From Uranotaenia lowii (Eukaryota > Arthropoda > Insecta > Diptera > Culicidae), in NCBI RefSeq assembly GCF_029784155.1, contig NC_073693.1:143218853-143282852 (forward strand): a stretch of DNA of 64,000 nucleotides, in the 5' to 3' direction. Below the pieces are notes generated by a model. The model worked only from the letters and a program-made list of their open reading frames with translations. It ran no database searches and was not told the DNA's origin. This document shows, one piece after another, positions 23,451 through 37,113 of the stretch (positions are counted from its first letter, which is position 1; each line of letters opens with the position of its first letter). Made by a program: the position numbers and the translations under genes.

Positions 23451-26400
23451 TTGTCAAAATTGTCAAAATTGTCAAAATTCTCCAAAATGTCGAAATTGTC
23501 AAAATTCTCAAAAATGTCGAAATTGTCAAAATTATCAAAATTGATAAAATTGTCAAAATTGTCAAAATTGTCAAAATTGTCAAAATTGTCAAAATTGTCA
23601 AAATTGTCAAAATTGTCAAAATTGTCAAAATTGTCAAAATTGTCAAAATTGTCAAAATTGTCAAAATTGTCAAAATTGTCAAAATTGTCAAAATTGTCGA
23701 AATTGTCAAATTTGTCAAAATTGTCAAAATTGTCGAAATTGTCAGAACTGTCAAAATTGTCAAAATTGTCAAAATTGTCAAAATTGTCAAAACTGTGAAA
23801 ATTGTAAAAATTGTCAAAATTGTCAAAATTGTCAAAATTGTCAAAACTGTCAAAACCTGTCAAAATTGTCAAAATTGTCAAAATTGTCAAAATTGTCAAA
23901 ATTGTCAAAATTGTCAAAATTGTAAAAATTGTCAAAATTGTCAAAATTGTCAAAATTGTCAAAATTGTCAAAATTGTCAAAATTGTCAAAATTGTCAAAA
24001 TTGTCAAAATTGTCAAAATTGTCAAAATTGTCAAAATTGTCAAAATTGTCAAAATTGTCAAAATTGTCAAAATTGTCAAAATTGTAAAAATTGTCAAAAT
24101 TGTAAAAATTGTCGAAATTGTCAAAATTGTCAAAATTGTCAAAATTGTCAAAATTGTCAAAATTGTCAAAATTGTCAAAATTGTCGAAATTGTCAAAGTT
24201 GTCAAAATTGTCAAAATTGTCAAAATTGTCAAAATTGTCAAAATTGACAAAATTGTCAAAATTGTCAAAATTGTCAAAATTGTCAAAATTGTCAAAATTG
24301 TCAAAATTGTCAAAATTGTCAAAATTGTCAAAATTGTCAAAATTGTCAAAATTGTAAAAATTGTAAAAATTGTAAAAATTGTCGAAATTGTCGAAATTGT
24401 CAAAATTGTCAAAATTGTCAAAATTGTCAAAATGGTCAAAATTGTCAAAATTGTCAAAATTGTCAAAATTGTCAAAATTGTCAAAATTGTCAAAATTGTC
24501 AAAATTGTCAAAATTGTCAAAATTGTCGAAATTGTCAAATTTGTCAAAATTGTCAAAATTGTCGAAATTGTCAAAACTGTCAAAATTGTCAAAATTGTCA
24601 AAACTGTCAAAATTGTCAAAACTGTCAAAATTGTAAAAATTGTCAAAATTGTCAAAATTGTCAAAACTGTCAAAACCTGTCAAAATTGTCAAAACTGTCA
24701 AAACCTGTCAAAATTGTCAAAATTGTCAAAATTGTCAAAATTGTCAAAATTGTCAAAATTGTCAAAATTGTCAAAATTGTCAAAATTGTCAAAATTGTCA
24801 AAATTGTCAAAATTGTCAAAATTGTCAAAATTGTCAAAATTGTCAAAATTGTCAAAATTGTCAAAATTGTCAAAATTGTCAAAATTGTCAAAATTGTCAA
24901 AATTGTCAAAATTGTCAAAATTGTCAAAATTGTCAAAATTGTCAAAATTGTCAAAATTGTCAAAATTGTCAAAATTGTCAAAATTGTCAAAATTGTCAAA
25001 ATTGTCAAAATTGTCAAAATTGTCAAAATTGTCAAAATTGTCAAAATTGTCAAAATTGTCAAAATTGTCAAAATTGTCAAAATTGTCAAAATTGTCAAAA
25101 TTGTCAAAATGGTCAAAATTGTCAAAATTGTCAAAATTGTCAAAATTGTCAAAATTGTCAAAATTGTCAAAATTGTCAAAATTGTCAAAATTGTCAAAAT
25201 TGTCAAAATTGTCAAAATTGTCAAAATTGTCAAAATTGTCAAATTTGTCAAAATTGTCAAAATTGTCAAAATTGTCAAAACTGTCAAAATTGTCAAAACT
25301 GTCAAAATTGTCAAAATTGTCAAAATTGTCAAAATTGTCAAAATTGTCAAAACCTGTCAAAATTGTCAAAATTGTCAAAATTGTCAAAATTGTCAAAATT
25401 GTCAAAATTGTCAAAATTGTCAAAATTGTCAAAATTGTCAAAATTGTCAAAATTGTCAAAATTGTCAAAATTGTCAAAATTGTCAAAACTGTCAAAACCT
25501 GTCAAAATTGTCAAAATTGTCAAAATTGTCAAAATTGTCAAAATTGTCAAAATTGTCAAAATTGTCAAAATTGTCAAAATTGTCAAAATTGTCAAAATTG
25601 TCAAAATTGTCAAAATTGTCAAAATTGTCAAAATTGTCAAAATTGTCAAAATTGTCAAAATTGTCAAAATTGTCAAAATTGTCAAAATTGTCAAAATTGT
25701 CAAAATTGTCAAAATTGTCAAAATTGTCAAAATTGTCAAAATTGTCAAAATTGTCAAAATTGTCAAAATTGTCAAAATTGTCAAAATTGTCAAAATTGTC
25801 AAAATTGTCAAATTTGTCAAAATTGTCAAAATTGTCAAAATTGTCAAAGTTGTCAAAGTTGTCAAAATTGTCAAAATTGTCAAAATTGTCAAAATTGTCA
25901 AAATTGTCAAAATTGTCAAAATTGTCAAAATTGTCAAAATTGTCAAAATTGTCAAAATTGTCAAAATTGTCAAAATTGTCAAAATTGTCAAAATTGTCAA
26001 AATTGTCAAAATTGTCAAAATTGTCAAAATTGTCAAAATTGTCAAAATTGTCAAAATTGTCAAAATTGTCAAAATTGTCAAAATTGTAAAAATTGTCAAA
26101 ATTGTCAAAACTGTCAAAATTGTCAAAATTGTCAAAATTGTCAAAATTGTCAAAATTGTCAAATTTGTCAAAATTGTCAAAATTGTCAAAATTGTCAAAA
26201 TTGTCAAAATTGTCAAAATTGTCAAAATTGTGAAAATTGTCAAAATTGTCAAAATTGTGAAAATTGTCAAAATTGTGAAAATTGTCAAAATTGTCAAAAT
26301 TGTCAAAATTGTCAAAATTGTCAAAATTGTCAAAATTGTCAAAATTGTCAAAATTGTCAAAATTTTCAAAATTGTCAAAATTTTAAAAATTGTCAAAATT

Positions 26401-29375
26401 GTCAAAATTGTCAAAATTGTCAAAATTGTCAAAATTGTCAAAATTGTCAAAATTGTCAAAATTGTCAAAATTGTCAAAATTGTCAAAATTGTCAAAATTG
26501 TCAAAATTATCAAAATTGCCAAGATTGTCAAAATTATCAAAATTGTCAAAATTGTCAAAATTATCAAAATTGTCAAAATTGTCAAAATTGTCAAAATTGT
26601 CAAAATTGTCAAAATTGTCAAAATTGTCAAAATTGTCAAAATTGTCAAAATTGTCAAAATTGTCAAAATTGTCAAAATTGTCAAAATTGTCAAAATTGTC
26701 AAAATTGTCAAAATTGTCAAAATTGTCAAAATTGTCAAAATTGTCAAAATTGTCAAAATTGTCGAAGTTGTCAAAATTGTCAAAATTGCCAAAATTGCCA
26801 AAATTGTCAAAATTGTCAAAATTGTCAAAATTGTCAAAATTGTCAAAATTGTCAAAATTGTCAAAATTGTCGAAATTGTCAAAATTGTCAAAATTGTCAA
26901 AATTGTCAAAATTGTCAAAATTGTCAAAATTGTCAAAATTGTCAAAATTGTCAAAATTGTCAAAATTGTCAAAATTGTCAAAATTGTTAAAAATGTCGAA
27001 ATCGTCAAAATTGTTAAAATTGTCAAAATTGTCAAAATGGTCCAAATTGTCAAAATTGTCAAAATTGTCAAAATTGTCAAAATTGTCAAAATTGTCAAAA
27101 TTGTCAAAATTGTCAAAATTGTCAAAATTGTCAAAATTGTCAAAATTGTCAAAATTGTCAAAATTGTCAAAATTGTCAAAATTGTCAAAATTGTCAAAAT
27201 TGTCAAAATTGTCAAAATTGTCAAAATTGTCAAAATTGTCAAAATTGTCAAAATTGTCAAAATTGTCAAAATTGTCAAAATTGTCAAAATTGTCAAAATT
27301 GTCAAAATTGTCAAAATTGTCAAAATTGTCAAAATTGTCAAAATTGTCAAAATTGTCAAAATTGTCAAAATTGTCAAAATTGTCAAAATTGTCAAAATTG
27401 TCAAAATTGTCAAAATTGTCAAAATTGTCAAAATTGTCAAAATTGTCAAAATTGTCAAAATTGTCAAAATTGTCAAAATTGTCAAAATTGTCAAAATTGT
27501 CAAAATTGTCAAAATTGTCAAAATTGTCAAAATTGTCAAAATTGTCAAAATTGTCAAAATTGTCAAAATTGTCAAAATTGTCAAAATTGTCAAAATTGTC
27601 AAAATTGTCAAAATTGTCAAAATTGTCAAAATTGTCAAAATTGTCAAAATTGTCAAAATTGTCAAAATTGTCAAAATTGTCAAAATTGTCAAAATTGTCA
27701 AAATTGTCAAAATTGTCAAAATTGTCAAAATTGTCAAAATTGTCAAAATTGTCAAAATTGTCAAAATTGTCAAAATTGTCAAAATTGTCAAAATTGTCAA
27801 AATTGTCAAAATTGTCAAAATTGTCAAAATTGTCAAAATTGTCAAAATTGTCAAAATTGTCAAAATTGTCAAAATTGTCAAAATTGTCAAAATTGTCAAA
27901 ATTGTCAAAGTTGTCAAAATTGTCAAAATTGTCAAAATTGTCAAAATTGTCAAAATTGTAAAAATTGTCAAAATTGTCAAAATTGTCAAAATTGTCAAAA
28001 TTGTCAAAATTGTCAAAATTGTCAAAATTGTCAAAATTGTCAAAATTGTCAACATTGTCAAAATTGTCAAAATTGTCAAAATTGTCAAAATTGTCAAAAT
28101 TGTCAAAATTGTCAAAATTGTCAAAATTGTCAAAATTGTCAAAATTGTCAAAATTGTCAAAATTGTCAAAATTGTCAAAATTGTCAAAATTGTCAAAATT
28201 GTCAAAATTGTCAAAATTGTCAAAATTGTCAAAATTGTCAAAATTGTCAAAATTGTCAAAATTGTCAAAATTGTCAAAATTGTCAAAATTGTCAAAATTG
28301 TCAAAATTGTCAAAATTGTCAAAATTGTCAAAATTGTCAAAATTGTCAAAATTGTCAAAATTGTCAAAATTGTCAAAATTGTCAAAATTGTCAAAATTGT
28401 CAAAATTGTCAAAATTGTCAAAATTGTCAAAATTGTCAAAATTGTCAAAATTGTCAAAATTGTCAAAATTGTCAAAATTGTCAAAATTGTCAAAATTGTC
28501 AAAATTGTCAAGATTGTCAAAATTGTCAAAATTGTCAAAATTGTCAAAATTGTCAAAATTGTCAAAATTGTGAAAATTGTCAAAACTGTCAAAATTGTCA
28601 AAATTGTCAAAATTGTCAAAATTGTCAAAATTGTCAAAATTGTCAAAATTGTAAAATTGTCAAAATTGTCAAAATTGTCAAAATTGTCAAAATTGTCAAA
28701 ATTGTCAAAATTGTCAAAATTGTCAAAATTGTCAAAATTGTAAAATTGTCAAAATTGTCAAAATTGTCAAAATTGTCAAAATTGTCAAAATTGTCAAAAT
28801 TGTCAAAATTGTCAAAATTGTCAAAATTGTCAAAATTGTCAAAATTGTCAAAATTGTAAAAATTGTCAAAATTGTCAAAATTGTCAAAATTGTCAAAATT
28901 GTCAAAATTGTCAAAATTGTCAAAATTGTCAAAATTGTCAAAATTGTCAAAATTGTCAAAATTGTCAAAATTGTCAAAATTGTCAAAACTGTCAAAATTA
29001 TCAAAATTGTAAAAATTGTCAAAATTGTCAAAATTGTCAAAATTGTCAAAATTGTCAAAATTGTCAAAATTGTCAAAATTGTCAAAATTGTCAAAATTGT
29101 CAAAATTGTCAAAATTGTCAAAATTGTCAACATTGTCAAAATTGTCAAAATTGTCAAAATTGTCAAAATTTTTCAAAATTGTCAAAATTGTCAAAATTGT
29201 CAAAATTGACAAAATTGTCAAAATTGTCAAAATAGTCAAAATTGTCAAAATTGTCAAAATTGTCAAAATTGTCAAAATTGTCAAAATTGTCAAAATTGTC
29301 AAAATTGTCAAAATTGTCAAAATTGTCAAAATTGTCAAAATTGTCAAAATTGTCAAAATTGTCAAAATAGTCAAA
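23451..29375. repeat. satellite block 1, T-type
   Basis: Almost pure AAAATTGTC. It carries five of the seven 10-bp units with AACCTGTC (near 23856, 24676, 24704, 25353, 25498), 8-bp units near 28650 and 28740, and an ATTTTTCAAA break at 29168. Confidence 0.9.
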
Positions 29376-30711
29376 ATTGACAAAATTGACAAACTTGACA
29401 AAATTGACAAAATTGACAAAATTGACAAAATTGACAAAATTGATAAAATTGACAAAATTGACAAAATTGACAGAATTGATAAAATTGACAAAACTGACAA
29501 AATTGACAAAATTAACAAAATTGACAAAATTGACAAAATTGACAAAATTGTCAAAATTGACAAAATTGACAAAATTGACAAAATTGACAAAATTGACAAA
29601 ATTGTCAAAATTGACAAAATTGACAAAATTGACAAAATTGACAAAATTGACAAAATTGACAAAATTGACAAAATTGACAAAATTGACAAAATTGACAAAA
29701 TTGACAAATATGACAAAATTGACAAACTTGACAAAATTGACAAAATTGACAAAATTGAAAAAATTGACAAAATTGACAAAATTGGAAAAATAGGCAAAAT
29801 TGTCAAAATTGATAAAATTGACAAAATTGACAAAATTGACAAAATTGACAAAATTGACAAAATTGACAAAATTGACAAAATTGAAAAAATTGACAAAATT
29901 GATAAAATTGACAAAATTGACAAAATTTTACAAAATTAACAAAATTGACAAAATTGACAAAATTGACAAAATTGACAAAATCAACAAAATTGACAAAATT
30001 GTCAAAATTGTCAAAAATGTCAAAATTGTCAAAATTGTCAAAATGGTCAAAATTGTCGAAATTGTCAAAATTGTCAAAATTGTCAAAATTGTCAAAATTA
30101 TCAAAATTGTCAAAATTGTCAAAATTGTCAAAATTGTCAAAATTGTCAAAATTGACAAAATTGACAAACTTGACAAAATTGACAAAATTGAAAGAATTGA
30201 CAAAATTGACAAAATTGTCAAAATTGACTTAATTGACAAAATTAACAAAATTGACAAAATTGACAAAATTGACAAAATTGACAAAATTGACAAAATTGAC
30301 AAAATTAACAAAATTGACAAAATTGACAAAATTGACAAAATTGACAAAATTGACAAAATTGAAAAAAATTGACAAAATTGACAAAATTGACAAAATTGAC
30401 AAAATTAACAAAATTGACAAAATTGACAAAATTGACAAAATTGACAAAATTGACAAAATTGACAAAATTAACAAAATTGACAAAATTGACAAAATTGACA
30501 AAGTTGACAAAATTGACAAAATTGACAAAATTGACAAAATTGACAAAATTGACAAAATTGACAAAATTGACAAAATTGAAAAAATTGAAAAAATTGACAA
30601 AATTGACAAAATTCACAAAATTGACAAAATTGACAAAATTGACAAAATTGACAAAATTGACAAAATTGACAAAATTGACAAAATTGACAAAATTGACAAA
30701 ATTGACAAAAT
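29376..30711. repeat. satellite block 2, A-type with T-type island
   Basis: AAAATTGAC units with a T-type island at 30001-30151. Markers include ATTGGAAAAATAGGC (29781), TTTTACAAAATTAAC (29932) and GACTTAATTGAC (30226). Confidence 0.88.
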
Positions 30712-33700
30712 TGTCAAAATTGTCAAAATTGTCAAAATTGTCAAAATTGTCAAAATTGTCAAAATTGTCAAAATTGTCAAAATTGTCAAAATTGTCAAAA
30801 TTGTCAAAATTGTCAAAATTGTCAAAATTGTCAAAATTGTCAAAATTGTCAAAATTGTCAAAATTGTCAAAATTGTCAAAATTGTCAAAATTGTCAAAAT
30901 TGTCAAAATTGTCAAAATTGTCAAAATTGTCAAAATTGTCAAAATTGTCAAAATTGTCAAAATTGTCAAAATTGTCAAAATTGTCAAAATTGTCAAAATT
31001 GTCAAAATTGTCAAAATTGTCAAAATTGTCAAAATTGTCAAAATTGTCAAAATTGTCAAAATTGTCAAAATTGTCAAAATTGCCAAGATTGTCAAAATTG
31101 TCAAAATTATCAAAATTGTCAAAATTGTCAAAATTGTCAAAATTGTCAAAATTGTCAAAATTGTCAAAATTGTCAAAATTGTCAAAATTGTCAAAATTGT
31201 CAAAATTGTCAAAATTGTCAAAATTGTCAAAATTGTCAAAATTGTCAAAATTGTCAAAATTGTCAAAATTGTCAAAATTGTCAAAATTGTCAAAATTGTC
31301 GAAGTTGTCAAAATTGTCAAAATTGCCAAAATTGCCAAAATTGTCAAAATTGTCAAAATTGTCAAAATTGTCAAAATTGTCAAAATTGTCAAAATTGTCA
31401 AAATTGTCAAAATTGTCAAAGTTGTCAAAGTTGTCAAAATTGTCAAAATTGTCAAAATTGTCAAAATTGTCAAAATTGTCAAAACTGTCAAAACCTGTCA
31501 AAATTGTCAAAATTGTCAAAATTGTCAAAATTGTCAAAATTGTCAAAATTGTCAAAATTGTCAAAATTGTCAAAATTGTCAAAATTGTCAAAATTGTCAA
31601 AATTGTCAAAATTGTCAAAATTGTCAAAATTGTCAAAATTGTCAAAATTGTCAAAATTGTCAAAATTGTCAAAATTGTCAAAATTGTCAAAATTGTCAAA
31701 ATTGTCAAAATTGTCAAAATTGTCAAAATTGTCAAAATTGTCAAAATTGTCAAAATTGTCAAAATTGTCAAAATTGTCAAAATTGTCAAAATTGTCAAAA
31801 TTGTCAAAATTGTCAAAATTGTCAAAATTGTCAAAATTGTCAAAATTGTCAAAATTGTCAAAATTGTCAAAATTGTCAAAATTGTCAAAATTGTCAAAAT
31901 GGTCAAAATTGTCAAAATTGTCAAAATTGTCAAAATTGTCAAAATTGTCAAAATTGTCAAAATTGTCAAAATTGTCAAAATTGTCAAAATTGTCGAAATT
32001 GTCAAATTTGTCAAAATTGTCAAAATTGTCGAAATTGTCAAAACTGTCAAAATTGTCAAAATTGTCAAAATTGTCAAAATTGTCAAAACTGTCAAAATTG
32101 TCAAAATTGTCAAAATTGTCAAAATTGTCAAAACTGTCAAAACCTGTCAAAATTGTCAAAATTGTCAAAATTGTCAAAATTGTCAAAATTGTCAAAATTG
32201 TCAAAATTGTCAAAATTGTCAAAATTGTCAAAATTGTCAAAATTGTCAAAATTGTCAAAATTGTCAAAATTGTCAAAATTGTCAAAATTGTCAAAATTGT
32301 CAAAATTGTCAAAATTGTCAAAATTGTCAAAATTGTCAAAATTGTCAAAATTGTCAAAATTGTCAAAATTGTCAAAATTGTCAAAATTGTCAAAATTGTC
32401 AAAATTGTCAAAATTGTCAAAATTGTCAAAATTGTAAAAATTGTCAAAATTGTCAAAACTGTCAAAATTGTCAAAATTGTCAAAATTGTCAAAATTGTCA
32501 AAATTGTCAAATTTGTCAAAATTGTCAAAATTGTCAAAATTGTCAAAATTGTCAAAATTGTCAAAATTGTCAAAATTGTCAAAATTGTCAAAATTGTCAA
32601 AATTGTCAAAATTGTGAAAATTGTCAAAATTGTGAAAATTGTCAAAATTGTCAAAATTGTCAAAATTGTCAAAATTGTCAAAATTGTCAAAATTGTCAAA
32701 ATTGTCAAAATTGTCAAAATTGTCAAAATTGTCAAAATTTTCAAAATTGTCAAAATTTTAAAAATTGTCAAAATTGTCAAAATTGTCAAAATTGTCAAAA
32801 TTGTCAAAATTGTCAAAATTGTCAAAATTGTCAAAATTGTCAAAATTGTCAAAATTGTCAAAATTGTCAAAATTATCAAAATTGCCAAGATTGTCAAAAT
32901 TATCAAAATTGTCAAAATTGTCAAAATTGTCAAAATTGTCAAAATTGTCAAAATTGTCAAAATTGTCAAAATTGTCAAAATTGTCAAAATTGTCAAAATT
33001 GTCAAAATTGTCAAAATTGTCAAAATTGTCAAAATTGTCAAAATTGTCAAAATTGTCAAAATTGTCAAAATTGTCAAAATTGTCAAAATTGTCAAAATTG
33101 TCAAAATTGTCAAAATTGTCAAAATTGTCAAAATTGTCAAAATTGTCAAAATTGTCAAAATTGTCAAAATTGTCGAAGTTGTCAAAATTGTCAAAATTGC
33201 CAAAATTGCCAAAATTGTCAAAATTGTCAAAATTGTCAAAATTGTCAAAATTGTCAAAATTGTCAAAATTGTCAAAATTGTCAAAATTGTCGAAATTGTC
33301 AAAATTGTCAAAATTGTCAAAATTGTCAAAATTGTCAAAATTGTCAAAATTGTCAAAATTGTCAAAATTGTCAAAATTGTCAAAATTGTCAAAATTGTCA
33401 AAATTGTCAAAATTGTCAAAATTGTTAAAAATGTCGAAATCGTCAAAATTGTCAAAATTGTCAAAATTGTCAAAATGGTCCAAATTGTCAAAATTGTCAA
33501 AATTGTCAAAATTGTCAAAATTGTCAAAATTGTCAAAATTGTCAAAATTGTCAAAATTGTCAAAATTGTCAAAATTGTCAAAATTGTCAAAATTGTCAAA
33601 ATTGTCAAAATTGTCAAAATTGTCAAAATTGTCAAAATTGTCAAAATTGTCAAAATTGTCAAAATTGTCAAAATTGTCAAAATTGTCAAAATTGTCAAAA

Positions 33701-35680
33701 TTGTCAAAATTGTCAAAATTGTCAAAATTGTCAAAATTGTCAAAATTGTCAAAATTGTCAAAATTGTCAAAATTGTCAAAATTGTCAAAATTGTCAAAAT
33801 TGTCAAAATTGTCAAAATTGTCAAAATTGTCAAAATTGTCAAAATTGTCAAAATTGTCAAAATTGTCAAAATTGTCAAAATTGTCAAAATTGTCAAAATT
33901 GTCAAAATTGTCAAAATTGTCAAAATTGTCAAAATTGTCAAAATTGTCAAAATTGTCAAAATTGTCAAAATTGTCAAAATTGTCAAAATTGTCGAAATTG
34001 TCAAAATTGTCAAAATTGTCAAAATTGTCAAAATTGTCAAAATTGTCAAAATTGTCAAAATTGTCAAAATTGTCAAAATTGTCAAAATTGTCAAAATTGT
34101 CAAAATTGTCAAAATTGTCAAAATTGTCAAAATTGTCAAAATTGTCAAAATTGTCAAAATTGTCAAAATTGTCAAAATTGTCAAAATTGTCAAAATTGTC
34201 AAAATTGTCAAAATTGTCAAAATTGTCAAAATTGTCAAAATTGTCAAAATTGTCAAAATTGTCAAAATTGTCAAAATTGTCAAAATTGTCAAAGTTGTCA
34301 AAATTGTCAAAATTGTCAAAATTGTCAAAATTGTCAAAATTTGTTAAAATTGTAAAAATTGTCAAAATTGTCAAAATTGTCAAAATTGTCAAAATTGTCA
34401 AAATTGTCAAAATTGTCAAAATTGTCAAAATTGTCAACATTGTCAAAATTGTCAACATTGTCAAAATTGTCAAAATTGTCAAAATTGTCAAAATTGTCAA
34501 AATTGTCAAAATTGTCAAAATTGTCAAAATTGTCAAAATTGTCAAAATTGTCAAAATTGTCAAAATTGTCAAAATTGTCAAAATTGTCAAAATTGTCAAA
34601 ATTGTCAAAATTGTCAAAATTGTCAAAATTGTCAAAATTGTCAAAATTGTCAAAATTGTCAAAATTGTCAAAATTGTCAAAATTGTCAAAATTGTCAAAA
34701 TTGTCAAAATTGTCAAAATTGTCAAAATTGTCAAAATTGTCAAAATTGTCAAAATTGTCAAAATTGTCAAAATTGTCAAAATTGTCAAAATTGTCAAAAT
34801 TGTCAAAATTGTCAAAATTGTCAAAATTGTCAAAATTGTCAAGATTGTCAAAATTGTCAAAATTGTCAAAATTGTCAAAATTGTCAAAATTGTGAAAATT
34901 GTCAAAACTGTCAAAATTGTCAAAATTGTCAAAATTGTCAAAATTGTCAAAATTGTCAAAATTGTCCAAATTGTCAAAATTGTAAAATTGTCAAAATTGT
35001 CAAAATTGTCAAAATTGTCAAAATTGTCAAAATTGTCAAAATTGTCAAAATTGTCAAAATTGTAAAATTGTCAAAATTGTCAAAATTGTCAAAATTGTCA
35101 AAATTGTCAAAATTGTCAAAATTGTCAAAATTGTCAAAATTGTCAAAATTGTCAAAATTGTCAAAATTGTAAAAATTGTCAAAATTGTCAAAATTGTCAA
35201 AATTGTCAAAATTGTCAAAATTGTCAAAATTGTCAAAATTGTCAAAATTGTCAAAATTGTCAAAATTGTCAAAACTGTCAAAATTATCAAAATTGTAAAA
35301 ATTGTCAAAATTGTCAAAATTGTCAAAATTGTCAAAATTGTCAAAATTGTCAAAATTGTCAAAATTGTCAAAATTGTCAAAATTGTCAAAATTGTCAAAA
35401 TTGTCAACATTGTCAAAATTGTCAAAATTGTCAAAATTGTCAAAATTTTTCAAAATTGTCAAAATTGTCAAAATTGTCAAAATTGACAAAATTGTCAAAA
35501 TTGTCAAAATTGTCAAAATAGTCAAAATTGTCAAAATTGTCAAAATTGTCAAAATTGTCAAAATTGTCAAAATTGTCAAAATTGTCAAAATTGTCAAAAT
35601 TGTCAAAATTGTCAAAATTGTCAAAATTGTCAAAATTGTCAAAATTGTCAAAATTGTCAAAATTGTCAAAATAGTCAAAA
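30712..35680. repeat. satellite block 3, T-type
   Basis: AAAATTGTC units. Holds AACCTGTC units near 31494 and 32143, GCCAAGATTGTC near 31082 and 32884, GTTAAAAATGTCGAAATCG at 33424, and 8-bp units near 34980 and 35060. Confidence 0.9.
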
Positions 35681-37113
35681 TTGACAAACTTGACAAAATT
35701 GACAAAATTGACAAAATTGACAAAATTGACAAAATTGATAAAATTGACAAAATTGACAAAATTGACAAAATTGATAAAATTGACAAAACTGACAAAATTG
35801 ACAAAATTAACAAAATTGACAAAATTGACAAAATTGACAAAATTGTCAAAATTGACAAAATTGACAAAATTGACAAAATTGACAAAATTGACAAAATTGA
35901 CAAAATTGTCAAAATTGACAAAATTGACAAAATTGACAAAATTGACAAAATTGACAAAATTGACAAAACTGACAAAATTGACAAAATTGACAAAATTGAC
36001 AAAATTGACAAAATTGACAAAATTGACAAAATTGACAAAATTGACGAAATTGACAAAATTGACAAAATTGACAAAATTGACAAAATCGACAAAATTGACA
36101 AAATTGACAAAATTGACAAATATGACAAAATTGACAAACTTGACAAAATTGACAAAATTGACAAAATTGACAAAATTGGAAAAATAGGCAAAATTGTCAA
36201 AATTGATAAAATTGACAAAATTGACAAAATTGACAAAATTGACAAAATTGACAAAATTGACAAAATTGACAAAATTGAAAAAATTGACAAAATTGATAAA
36301 ATTGACAAAATTGACAAAATTTTACAAAATTAACAAAATTGACAAAATTGACAAAATTGACAAAATTGACAAAATCAACAAAATTGACAAAATTGTCAAA
36401 ATTGTCAAAAATGTCAAAATTGTCAAAATTGTCAAAATGGTCAAAATTGTCGAAATTGTCAAAATTGTCAAAATTGTCAAAATTGTCAAAATTATCAAAA
36501 TTGTCAAAATTGTCAAAATTGTCAAAATTGTCAAAATTGTCAAAATTGACAAAATTGACAAACTTGACAAAATTGACAAAATTAAAAGAATTGACAAAAT
36601 TGACAAAATTGTCAAAATTGACTTAATTGACAAAATTAACAAAATTGACAAAATTGACAAAATTGACAAAATTGACAAAATTGACAAAATTGACAAAAAT
36701 AACAAAATTGACAAAATTGACAAAATTGACAAAATTGACAAAATTGACAAAATTGACAAAATTGAAAAAAATTGACAAAATTGACAAAATTGACAAAATT
36801 GACAAAATTAACAAAATTGACAAAATTGACAAAATTGACAAAATTGACAAAATTGACAAAATTAACAAAATTGACAAAATTGACAAAATTGACAAAGTTG
36901 ACAAAATTGACAAAATTGACAAAATTGACAAAATTGACAAAATTGACAAAATTGACAAAATTGACAAAATTGACAAAATTGACAAAATTGAAAAAATTGA
37001 AAAAATTGACAAAATTGACAAAATTCACAAAATTGACAAAATTGACAAAATTGACAAAATTGACAAAATTGACAAAATTGACAAAATTGACAAAATTGAC
37101 AAAATTGACAAAA
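35681..37113. repeat. satellite block 4, A-type with T-type island
   Basis: Repeats block 2, with the same markers in the same order: GGAAAAATAGGC (36177), TTTTACAAAATTAAC (36319), an island at 36391-36544, and GACTTAATTGAC (36620). Confidence 0.88.

Noticed and set aside
29376..30711. A-type blocks as inverted T-type blocks
   Set aside because: True inversion would give GACAATTTT on the plus strand. Only the central base of TTG-N-CAA changes; the AA spacer keeps its orientation.
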